Assembly (NCBI GenBank): GCA_021738105.1 | Contig: JAIPCS010000083.1 | Span: forward strand, 1 to 13,598 | Direction of reading: 5' to 3' | From: Sulfuritalea sp. | Lineage (GTDB): Bacteria > Pseudomonadota > Gammaproteobacteria > Burkholderiales > Rhodocyclaceae | Length of the DNA: 13,598 nt | In this document: piece after piece, positions 1 to 6,079 of the stretch | Position numbering within the stretch: position 1 is the stretch's first letter | How the letters are laid out: each line of letters opens with the position of its first letter | Translations under genes and position numbers: made by a program | The notes under the pieces: model-generated | What the model saw: only the letters and a program-made list of their open reading frames with translations | Database searches by the model: none | What the model was told of the DNA's origin: nothing

Positions 1-715
1 CGACTTCGTCCTGGATGGTCGAGGCCAGCGGCGAGTTGCCGATGTTGCAGTTGATCTTGGTGAGGAAGTTGCGGCCGATGATCATCGGCTCGGATTCGGG
101 GTGGTTGATGTTGTTGGGGATGATGGCGCGGCCGCGGGCGATTTCGTCGCGCACGAACTCGGCGGTGATGACTTTTGGAATCGAGGCGCCAAAGCTCTCG
201 CCCGGATGCTGACTGCGCAGAAGTTCATCGAGGCCTTCGAGTTTCTGGTTCTCGCGAATCGCGACGAATTCCATCTCCGGGGTGATGATGCCCTTGCGGG
301 CGTAATGCATCTGCGTCACGTTGGCGCCTGCCTTGGCGCGGCGCGGCTTGCGCGCGAGATCGAAGCGCAGCTCGGCCAGTTCGGCATCGGTGGCGCGCTG
401 CTGGCCGTAGCTGGAGGTCAAACCGGGCAGCTCTTCGGTATCGTTGCGCTCGGCAATCCATGGCGCACGCAGTTGCGGCAGGCCCTTGCGGATATCTACC
501 GTTGCGCTCGGGTCGGTGTAGGGGCCGGAGCAGTCATACACAGTGATCGGCGGGTTCGGTTCATCGCCGGTCGGGCTCTGTGCAATTTCGCGCATCGGTA
601 CGCGAATATCGGGGCGGCTGCCTTCAACGTAAATCTTGCGTGAATTGGGCAGGGGGGCAATGGCGGCGGCGTCTACATGCGCGTCGGCGGCAATAAATTT
701 TTCATTGGCATTCAT
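1..715 (-). CDS. thiC: Phosphomethylpyrimidine synthase ThiC, N-terminal part (cut by window edge)
   Basis: ThiC is the radical-SAM enzyme that rearranges aminoimidazole ribotide into HMP-phosphate, the pyrimidine half of thiamine, in the cytoplasm. The first 238 codons are present, about a third to two fifths of a normal ThiC. The product starts [20 protein letters not shown] and contains the family signatures [20 protein letters not shown] near residue 22, YDCSGPY near 60, [40 protein letters not shown] and [14 protein letters not shown]. These cover the ThiC-associated N-terminal domain and the start of the catalytic barrel. The C-terminal Fe-S cysteine motif lies outside the window. ATG at 715 fits the usual ThiC start; the Shine-Dalgarno is weak (GGAAC about 8 bases upstream). 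It diverges from the carbonic anhydrase gene. No TPP riboswitch is recognisable in the leader. Confidence 0.96.
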   Translation of the reverse strand, partial: MNANEKFIAADAHVDAAAIAPLPNSRKIYVEGSRPDIRVPMREIAQSPTGDEPNPPITVYDCSGPYTDPSATVDIRKGLPQLRAPWIAERNDTEELPGLTSSYGQQRATDAELAELRFDLARKPRRAKAGANVTQMHYARKGIITPEMEFVAIRENQKLEGLDELLRSQHPGESFGASIPKVITAEFVRDEIARGRAIIPNNINHPESEPMIIGRNFLTKINCNIGNSPLASTIQDEV

Positions 716-898
716 GGGGCGTTCCAGCAGGGTTGGGGCGGAGGATTGAAGCTACTGGAAAGACGGGGCGAATGCAACCCGCGGCGGGGAAAGGGCAATA
801 GACCCGAGTTCGGGATATGCCCCCACCCGGATTGGCGCTAAAGTATGGCGATTCAAGGCGGCACACCATCAACGCAGAAACCAGGAAAAAGGATAGGG
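716..898. promoter_or_regulatory. Divergent intergenic region between thiC and carbonic anhydrase
   Basis: This 183-base gap must hold the promoters for thiC (leftward) and the carbonic anhydrase gene (rightward). No convincing -35/-10 pair is visible for either. I looked on the minus strand for the TPP-riboswitch hallmarks (a CUGAGA loop and a GGAUAA-containing thi box) and found neither. The only clear structure is a nested inverted repeat at 793-822. An AGGA followed by GGATAGGG just before 899 can serve as ribosome binding site for the carbonic anhydrase. Confidence 0.5.
793..822. repeat. Nested inverted repeat in the thiC leader region
   Basis: The outer arms are GGGCA (793-797) and TGCCC (818-822). 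The inner arms are CCCGA (803-807) and TCGGG (810-814), with a two-base loop and a small internal loop between the stems. Transcribed in either direction it would form a short two-part hairpin. No T-run follows on the thiC-sense strand, so it does not look like a simple terminator. Role unknown; a small structure like this could arise by chance in GC-rich DNA. Confidence 0.35.
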
Positions 899-1909
899 AT
901 GCACGTGTTTCACCCCCGGCAGACGACTGGCGTAGCCCTGGCCGCTCTGGTCGCCACGTACCTGATCGGTGGCTTCGAGGCGGGGAAGGTTTTTGCAGCC
1001 GTCACCGCTATCCCGACGCCTTCGGGGCAGCGGCCTCAGCATATCCCGCTGGAACCCTTCAAGCTGGCACCGCTTCCGGAACGCAAGAAGCCGGTGGAAC
1101 CCGTGGTCGAGCCTGAACCGGAACCGGAACCGGAGCCGGTTCCCGAGCCAACCGCGGCAGAAATTTGCAAGGAAGCGGAAGCACAGCTGGCAAAATGCCC
1201 GCCCAAGCCTGACCCGGACGAACCCGCACCGAAGCGCATCCACTGGTCCTATGAAGGCGAGGGTGCCCCCATCCACTGGGGCAAGCTGCAAAGTGCCTAT
1301 CGGGCCTGCGCTGCGGGCTCGAGCCAGGCGCCCATCGACATCCGTGACGGCATCAAGCTCAACCTGGATCCCATCGAGCTCGCCTACCTGCCGATCCGGA
1401 TCAATATTGTCGATAGCGGCTACACGGCCGAGTTCAAGGTTGGCGAAGGGCTGGACATCGGTGTCATGGGGAAACGCTACAAGCTGACGGATTTTCATTT
1501 TCATCGCCCGTCGGAAGGGCGGATCGAGGGCAAGGCTTTTGACATGGAGCTGCACCTGATCCATCGGAATGATGACGGACAGGTGGCGATCATCGCCGTG
1601 ATGATCGAAAAGGGCCGCGAAAACCCCATGGTCCAGTCCCTGCTCAACAATCTGCCGCTGGAATGGGGCACGGAAGTCTCGCCACCGGATTTGCTCGATC
1701 CCATGCAACTGCTGCCGATGACGCTTGAGTACTGGACCTACATCGGCTCTCTGACCACGCCGCCGTGCACCGAGGACGTGGTGTGGATGGTGATGAAACA
1801 GCCGCTACAGATTTCAGCCGAACAGATCGATGTCTTCAAGCGCTTCTATCGCAAGAATGCGCGGCCGTTGCAGCCGTTGAACGGGCGACTGATCAAGGAA
1901 TCGCGCTGA
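899..1909 (+). CDS. Periplasmic alpha-type carbonic anhydrase with Pro/Glu-rich spacer
   Basis: This enzyme interconverts CO2 and bicarbonate with a zinc ion. The 336-residue product has a short charged N-terminus, a hydrophobic stretch at about 10-26 (signal peptide or uncleaved anchor), a Pro/Glu-rich spacer with EP dipeptides at about 65-84, and an alpha-CA domain from about 113. Visible signatures are HWSYEGEG, QAPIDI, FHFHRPSEG with zinc ligands H200 and H202, MELHLIH with ligand H219, GSLTTPPCTE with T286 (Thr199 in human CA II), and NARPLQPLNGR near the C-terminus. C137 and C290 match the disulfide pair of secreted bacterial alpha-CAs, which supports a periplasmic site. Tyr175 stands where CA II has the proton-shuttle His64. 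An in-frame ATG exists at 845, but ATG at 899 is preferred because it follows AGGAAAAAGGATAGGG and places the hydrophobic segment at the N-terminus. The convergent neighbour is the SGNH esterase. Confidence 0.93.
   Translation: MHVFHPRQTTGVALAALVATYLIGGFEAGKVFAAVTAIPTPSGQRPQHIPLEPFKLAPLPERKKPVEPVVEPEPEPEPEPVPEPTAAEICKEAEAQLAKCPPKPDPDEPAPKRIHWSYEGEGAPIHWGKLQSAYRACAAGSSQAPIDIRDGIKLNLDPIELAYLPIRINIVDSGYTAEFKVGEGLDIGVMGKRYKLTDFHFHRPSEGRIEGKAFDMELHLIHRNDDGQVAIIAVMIEKGRENPMVQSLLNNLPLEWGTEVSPPDLLDPMQLLPMTLEYWTYIGSLTTPPCTEDVVWMVMKQPLQISAEQIDVFKRFYRKNARPLQPLNGRLIKESR
1115..1138 (+). repeat. Hexanucleotide tandem repeat coding for Glu-Pro dipeptides
   Basis: GAACCG is repeated three times perfectly (1115-1132), followed by a fourth unit differing by one base (GAGCCG). 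Each unit encodes one Glu-Pro dipeptide of the carbonic anhydrase spacer, so gain or loss of units changes spacer length without breaking the frame. Confidence 0.9.
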
Positions 1910-2087
1910 GGCGCCGTGTCGCCAGCACCGAGTTTTGCGCGCCAGAAGCACTATGCATCACAGTTTGTCACGCGCGACGCTTTTCCATCCCTTCTGTCCC
2001 GCCGAAAAATCAAAGGGTCGGAACAACTAAAGGGTCAATGTCGAGTTGAGTTTGTATTGCTGCAGAAACTAGGCGCTGGCAACACGG
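1910..2087. other. Convergent intergenic region, no gene seen
   Basis: This gap lies between the 3' ends of the carbonic anhydrase and SGNH esterase genes. No ORF here looks like a real protein. No strong hairpin with a T-run is visible on either strand, so transcription may end by Rho or read through. The only repeat noted is AAAGGGTC, present twice in direct orientation (2012-2019 and 2029-2036), of unknown meaning. Confidence 0.5.
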
Positions 2088-2726
2088 CTACCGCGCATAA
2101 CCGATCTTTTTTAGCGCGTCGAAAATCTTCTCTGCCAGCAACGCATGCCCCGCTGCATTCGGGTGCAACTGGTCGCCCTTGAGATTGGTATCCGAGAGCA
2201 CTTCCGGCAGGGCATCTGCGATCAGGGGAATCTGGTACTGCTTGGCGACCTCGGCGTAGAAATCAGGTGGCGACAGATTGTTGAAGACGGCACCGGCGAT
2301 GCTGGGTTTGGGTGTGGCGAGGATGACCGGTTTGGCACCGTGGGCCTTGACCAGCGTGATCATGCGTCCCAAGTTAGTCACCGTCTGGCCCTGCGGTAGG
2401 CGGCGCAGCATGTCGTTGCCGCCCAGCGTGACCAGTACCAGTTGCGGATTGTGCTCGTCGAGCAGCGCAGGAAGCCGGTCGAGGGCCTGGGCGCTGGTGT
2501 TGCCGCTGACGCCGGCATTGCTCACGGTCCAGCCGGTTTTTTGTCCCAGCAGGGCCGGCCAGTCTTCACCGGGCTGGACTCCATGTGGCGCGGTGAGGCT
2601 ATCGCCCAGCGCCAGCACGCGGGTGCCGGCCGGTAGTGCGTCCAGCTTCGGTTCGCTGCAGGCGGTTATCAGCAGCAGCGCGAATAGCGCGAGGGAAAGG
2701 CGAACGAAGGCGACCGATTTGTTCAT
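2088..2726 (-). CDS. SGNH/GDSL-family lipoprotein esterase (arylesterase / TesA-like)
   Basis: A 212-residue hydrolase of the TesA/arylesterase type, which cleaves acyl or aryl esters or thioesters by a Ser-Asp-His triad. The N-terminus is a lipoprotein signal: positive residues, a hydrophobic core, then the lipobox LITAC with Cys23 as lipidation site. Ser24 at position +2 suggests delivery to the outer membrane. The SGNH blocks appear in order: GDSL with catalytic Ser43, SNAGVSGNTS with the oxyanion glycine (about 72-75), GGND with Asn104, and DQLHPN with Asp185 and His188. Length fits the family. It starts only 6 bp after the guaC stop, so the two are almost certainly co-transcribed, though no metabolic link is obvious. 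The natural substrate cannot be read from sequence; TesA-like members accept long-chain acyl thioesters and lysophospholipids. Confidence 0.9.
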   Translation of the reverse strand: MNKSVAFVRLSLALFALLLITACSEPKLDALPAGTRVLALGDSLTAPHGVQPGEDWPALLGQKTGWTVSNAGVSGNTSAQALDRLPALLDEHNPQLVLVTLGGNDMLRRLPQGQTVTNLGRMITLVKAHGAKPVILATPKPSIAGAVFNNLSPPDFYAEVAKQYQIPLIADALPEVLSDTNLKGDQLHPNAAGHALLAEKIFDALKKIGYAR

Positions 2727-2732
2727 GCGCCG

Positions 2733-3773
2733 CTAGGACTGGCCGAAGACTTCGTTGAGCTGCCGCGCGACGCGGATGAAGGTGGTGCGTTTGGAGAGCT
2801 CGCGTAACTTGTGGGCGCCGACATAGGTACAGGCGGAGCGCACGCCGCCGAGGATTTCCTGCACGGTGCCGTCCACCGGGCCACGGTAGTCGAGCAGCAC
2901 TTCCTTGCCTTCCGAGGCGCGGTAGTGGGCGACGCCGCCCGCGTGTTTGTCCATCGCCGTGCGCGAGCTCATGCCGTAGAAGCGTACCTTGCGCCGGCCG
3001 TCCTGTTCGGTGACTTCACCCATGCATTCGTCGTGGCCGGCGAGCATGCCACCGAGCATGACGAAGTCGGCGCCGCCGCCGAATGCCTTGGCCAGATCGC
3101 CCGGTGAGGTGCAGCCGCCGTCTGCGCAGATCAGCCCGCCCAGACCGTGAGCGGCGTCTGCGCATTCGATGATCGCAGACAGTTGCGGGTAGCCGATCCC
3201 GGTCATCTTGCGCGTGGTGCATACCGAGCCGGGACCGATGCCGACCTTGACGATGTCGGCGCCGTCGAGGATCAGCTCTTCGGCCATTTCGCCGGTGACC
3301 ACATTGCCGGCCATGATGGTGATTCGTGGGTGGGCGTCGCGCAGCTTGTGCAGAAAGTCGACGAAGGACTTGGTGTAGCCGTTGGCGACATCGACGCAGA
3401 CATAGGCGATGGCGTCGCCAACCGCCTGCTTGACGCGGCAGAACTTCTCGTAGTCCTCGGTGGTGATGCCCATCGAGTAGAACACGGTCGACGCGTCGGG
3501 CAGCGCTCGGAAGAAAGCGGCCAGTTCATCCTCGCCATAGTGCTTGTGCAGCGCGGTCGCCAGTTGGTGATTGCTCAGGGCTCCTGCCATTTCGAACGTG
3601 CCGACGGTGTCCATGTTGGCGGCGATGACGGGCACGCCCAGATACGTGCGCCCGGAATGGCGAAAGACAAATTCACGCGAAATGTCGACCTCCGAGCGCG
3701 AAGTCAGCGTCGAGCGTTTGGGCCGTATGAGAACGTCCTGAAAATCGAGCTTCAGTTCTTCTTCTATTCGCAT
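2733..3773 (-). CDS. guaC: GMP reductase
   Basis: GuaC reductively deaminates GMP to IMP with NADPH, returning guanine nucleotides to the common purine precursor in the cytoplasm. The 346-residue product is within one residue of E. coli GuaC (347) and is alike throughout: [20 protein letters not shown] at the start, [17 protein letters not shown] near 48, GNVVTGEM near 156, and the catalytic loop [13 protein letters not shown] with active-site Cys185 (Cys186 in E. coli). The phosphate-binding segments DGGC and [16 protein letters not shown] and the flap motif FYGMSS follow. There is no CBS module, which argues for GMP reductase rather than IMP dehydrogenase. The frame is open to 3905, but ATG at 3773 matches the family start and has GGAAGG about 8 bases upstream. 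It heads a two-gene unit with the SGNH lipoprotein. Confidence 0.97.
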   Translation of the reverse strand: MRIEEELKLDFQDVLIRPKRSTLTSRSEVDISREFVFRHSGRTYLGVPVIAANMDTVGTFEMAGALSNHQLATALHKHYGEDELAAFFRALPDASTVFYSMGITTEDYEKFCRVKQAVGDAIAYVCVDVANGYTKSFVDFLHKLRDAHPRITIMAGNVVTGEMAEELILDGADIVKVGIGPGSVCTTRKMTGIGYPQLSAIIECADAAHGLGGLICADGGCTSPGDLAKAFGGGADFVMLGGMLAGHDECMGEVTEQDGRRKVRFYGMSSRTAMDKHAGGVAHYRASEGKEVLLDYRGPVDGTVQEILGGVRSACTYVGAHKLRELSKRTTFIRVARQLNEVFGQS

Positions 3774-3968
3774 GGGAGTTTCCTTCCGAGATGCAAGGGG
3801 CTGACCGAACTGTCGCGACGCAGTTTTCCACCCTGCCCGCAGTCTTGCGCTGATATCAGGAGCAAGCTTACCGCGTAAACATTGTGCTGCAGACATCCGG
3901 CACAAGACTCCCTTGTGTCGCAGGCAAAAGCGGCCAACGGAGGCGGGAGTACTTGCAGGGGGTTGTGG
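3774..3968 (-). promoter_or_regulatory. guaC upstream region
   Basis: A 195-base gap lies between the end of the acetyl-CoA hydrolase/GNAT gene and guaC, both on the minus strand. It probably holds the guaC promoter and the end of the upstream transcript. An inverted repeat, CACAAG (3901-3906) and CTTGTG (3912-3917) with a 5-base loop, is visible, but no T-run follows, so it could equally be an operator half-site pair. No near-consensus promoter could be picked with confidence. The 44-codon open extension upstream of guaC has no resemblance to the GuaC family. Confidence 0.4.
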
Positions 3969-5936
3969 TTAAAACAGCGCCGTGATCTTCACCGTGGTTC
4001 CGTTCGAGTCGGTATGTACGTTGGCCGATCCGGTATTGGCGAGGCGAATCATCTTGGCATTGATGGCCATTATTTCGGCTACGAACCCAAGAACGCCACG
4101 CCGTTTGGCGTGTATGACCATACGTTGTTGCATTACCGCACCCAGGCCACAGCCCTGCCAGTCGGGGCTGACCATGAAAGCCGTCTCGGCCAGGTTGGTT
4201 GAAGGGTCGATGAAGTAGCAGGACTGTGCCACGATCTGCGGGTTTTCCCGCGTGCCGGCAACGGCTACAAAGGCCACTTCGTTTTCGAAGTTGACGTTGC
4301 AAAGGCGCTGGATATCGTTATGGGAAAGACCGCGCACCGTCCGAAAAAAGCGCGTTTTGACGTCGGCATCGGTAAGTGTGTGGAACAGATCGCGGATATG
4401 CCGGGCATCGGAAGAGACGGCGGGCCTCAGCAGCACGGTGCGTTTATCTTTGAGGGTAATCGACTGCTCGTCCTCTACCGGATAGGCCCTCAGATTTTTC
4501 AGGGTTTGTCCGGCCGGAATGTAGCCCCGGTCCTGAGCCTGTTCCAGAAGTTTGGCACGGAAATTCGGGTGGGCGACATCGATCAGCGAGATGGCCCGCT
4601 CGCGGATCGATTTGCCGAACAGATAGGCGATGCCGTACTCAGTAATCACATAGTGGACGTCGGTACGCGCAATGGTGACGCCCTCGTCTGCATCCAGCGT
4701 CAGGCGCACGCATGATTTGCTTTCGTTGTCGCTGGTGGAGGCCAGGCAGATAATGGCCTTGCCGCCGCCGGATCGCGAGGCGCCACGAAGGAACTCGCCC
4801 TGTGCGGCGATACCACCATAGAATTTTCCGTTCAGCTGGTCGACGCAAACCTGTCCGGTCAGATCGATGGCAAAGGCCTGGGTCACCGACACCATCTTGT
4901 GCTGGGCGGCGATGGTGGTCGGGTGGCAGACCGCCTCGATCGGCTGAAAGGAAAACAGCGGATTGCGGTCGATCAGTTCGTAAAGCCTGCGGCTGCCGAC
5001 GGCAAAGCTCGTCACCACCTTGTCTCGCTGGTTCGTCTTGCAGCGACCGGTGAGGATGCCGTTTTCAAGGAGCGGAATGATTCCGTCGGTTATTACGTCC
5101 GAATGAATGCCCAGGTCCCGGCGGTCGGCCAGGTACTTCAGTGCGGCATTGGGTACCCGGCCAAGCCCGATTTGCAGCGTTGATCCGTCGTCGATAATGC
5201 TGCTGATGTAGCGTGCAATCTGCTCCACCACCTGGTCTTCGGTTTCAGGGTGGGTGTATTCGGCAATCGGCGTCGTCACGGGCACCAGCCAGTCGATGCG
5301 GTCGACATGGAGCAGTGAATCGCCCATTGAACGTGGCATGTTCGGATTGATTTCCGCGATCACCAGTCTGGCCTTGGCCACGGCCGCGGGGATGACGTCA
5401 ACCGAAATTCCGAGGCTGACATAGCCGAACTCGTCGGGCAGCGAGGCCTGGATCAGTGCTACATCGACATTCACCCTCCCGTTGGTAATCAGTTCGGGCA
5501 GGCGGGCGACGGACAGGGGAACATATTCCGCCAGACCCTTGTGCACGGCAGCCTGAATGTCGGAGCCGACAAAAAAACTGCGGTGGGGAAATTTCGTTGT
5601 CGGATTGCCTTCGTCGTCGTGGGGCACGGCGCGATTGGTGATGAAGTGCAGGAGTTCGATATCGGCTGGCGGCAGGCGCATCGCCTCCAGCGCCTCGACG
5701 AGAGCGCAAGGCGTCGCGCATGCCGTACCAACAAAAACCTGACTGCCTTTTGGGATTCGTTCAACTGCGTTGGCCGCCGTAGAGACTTTTGCTTGCCAGG
5801 ATGCGAGACGCGCATGCACGGCTTCGGCCAGCGGATCCGGTTTGGTGTTGCCCTTGCCGAGCACGCCGCGCAAACGGCTTGCCATCCGTTCAAGAACGTG
5901 GCCGGAATTTTTTTCTTTTGTCTTGTTCCTATCCAC
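3969..5936 (-). CDS. Acetyl-CoA hydrolase/CoA-transferase fused to a GNAT acetyltransferase
   Basis: A 655-residue two-part protein. Residues about 35-485 are an acetyl-CoA hydrolase / 4-hydroxybutyrate CoA-transferase-type domain. Evidence is GTACATPCALVEAL near 70, LQIGLGRVPNAAL near 254, the GIHSDVITDG segment at 276-285, VSVTQAFAIDLTGQVCVDQL near 349, GGIAAQGEFLRGASRSGGGK near 374, and VHYVITEYGIAYLFGKSIRE near 427. Residues about 495-655 are a GNAT N-acetyltransferase with the acetyl-CoA loop PDWQGCGLGAVM at 591-602. This fusion architecture is known in proteobacteria. It may split acyl-CoA or move CoA while the GNAT half acetylates a protein or small molecule; neither substrate is readable. 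Asp280 sits where CoA-transferases carry the catalytic Glu. The start is GTG at 5936, with GGAG five bases upstream; ATG at 5885 is the weaker alternative. It is transcribed divergently from the lipase operon. Confidence 0.92.
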   Translation of the reverse strand: MDRNKTKEKNSGHVLERMASRLRGVLGKGNTKPDPLAEAVHARLASWQAKVSTAANAVERIPKGSQVFVGTACATPCALVEALEAMRLPPADIELLHFITNRAVPHDDEGNPTTKFPHRSFFVGSDIQAAVHKGLAEYVPLSVARLPELITNGRVNVDVALIQASLPDEFGYVSLGISVDVIPAAVAKARLVIAEINPNMPRSMGDSLLHVDRIDWLVPVTTPIAEYTHPETEDQVVEQIARYISSIIDDGSTLQIGLGRVPNAALKYLADRRDLGIHSDVITDGIIPLLENGILTGRCKTNQRDKVVTSFAVGSRRLYELIDRNPLFSFQPIEAVCHPTTIAAQHKMVSVTQAFAIDLTGQVCVDQLNGKFYGGIAAQGEFLRGASRSGGGKAIICLASTSDNESKSCVRLTLDADEGVTIARTDVHYVITEYGIAYLFGKSIRERAISLIDVAHPNFRAKLLEQAQDRGYIPAGQTLKNLRAYPVEDEQSITLKDKRTVLLRPAVSSDARHIRDLFHTLTDADVKTRFFRTVRGLSHNDIQRLCNVNFENEVAFVAVAGTRENPQIVAQSCYFIDPSTNLAETAFMVSPDWQGCGLGAVMQQRMVIHAKRRGVLGFVAEIMAINAKMIRLANTGSANVHTDSNGTTVKITALF

Positions 5937-6079
5937 GCAATCTCCGTTTTCGTTGTTGACCAGTCTGATAGTATATGTATGAATAGTTGATATAAGAATA
6001 GAAACCGGATGCGGAGAGCCACGAACCGGAACAGGTTCCTCCAGGCCGGTTATTTAGCTACAGGCTGCCAGGGTCGATC
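5937..6079. promoter_or_regulatory. AT-rich divergent promoter region
   Basis: This 143-base region separates the GTG start of the CoA-hydrolase/GNAT gene from the first lipase gene. It includes a sharply AT-rich block (about 5955-6000) in otherwise GC-rich DNA. A rightward promoter candidate is TTGACC (5956-5961), 16 bases, TATGAA (5978-5983). Leftward, the complement reads TATACT as a possible -10, without a good -35. These are guesses from consensus. The shared position suggests possible co-regulation of both sides. An AGGG six bases before ATG 6080 serves as ribosome binding site. Confidence 0.45.
6003..6051. repeat. Cluster of AACCGG/CCGGTT repeats in the lipase-operon leader
   Basis: AACCGG occurs at 6003-6008 and 6024-6029, and the inverted copy CCGGTT at 6046-6051. 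Between them, GAACC (6023-6027) pairs with GGTTC (6034-6038), or alternatively GGAAC (6028-6032) with GTTCC (6035-6039). The cluster lies just upstream of the start codon and could be an operator or a leader-RNA hairpin. Function is unknown. Confidence 0.4.

Noticed and set aside
101..643. 180-residue plus-strand ORF
   Set aside because: It lies fully antisense to thiC, whose protein matches the family closely; the plus-strand product has no recognisable motif.
845..898. Upstream start for the carbonic anhydrase
   Set aside because: It lacks a clear ribosome site and would bury the hydrophobic signal segment behind a polar stretch; ATG 899 has a good site and normal signal placement.
869..1708. 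279-residue minus-strand ORF
   Set aside because: Antisense shadow of the carbonic anhydrase gene, whose product carries every alpha-CA signature.
2012..2036. Direct repeat AAAGGGTC as an attachment site or repeat-array start
   Set aside because: Only two 8-bp copies 17 bases apart, with no integrase, further units or tRNA nearby.
3147..3878. 243-residue plus-strand ORF
   Set aside because: Antisense to guaC, low-complexity Gly/Ala/Asp product typical of GC-rich shadow frames.
3774..3905. 44-codon upstream extension of guaC
   Set aside because: The extension has no GuaC similarity, while the internal ATG matches the family start and has a good Shine-Dalgarno.
3901..3917. Possible terminator hairpin CACAAG/CTTGTG
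   Set aside because: The stem is only 6 bp and no T-run follows on either strand.
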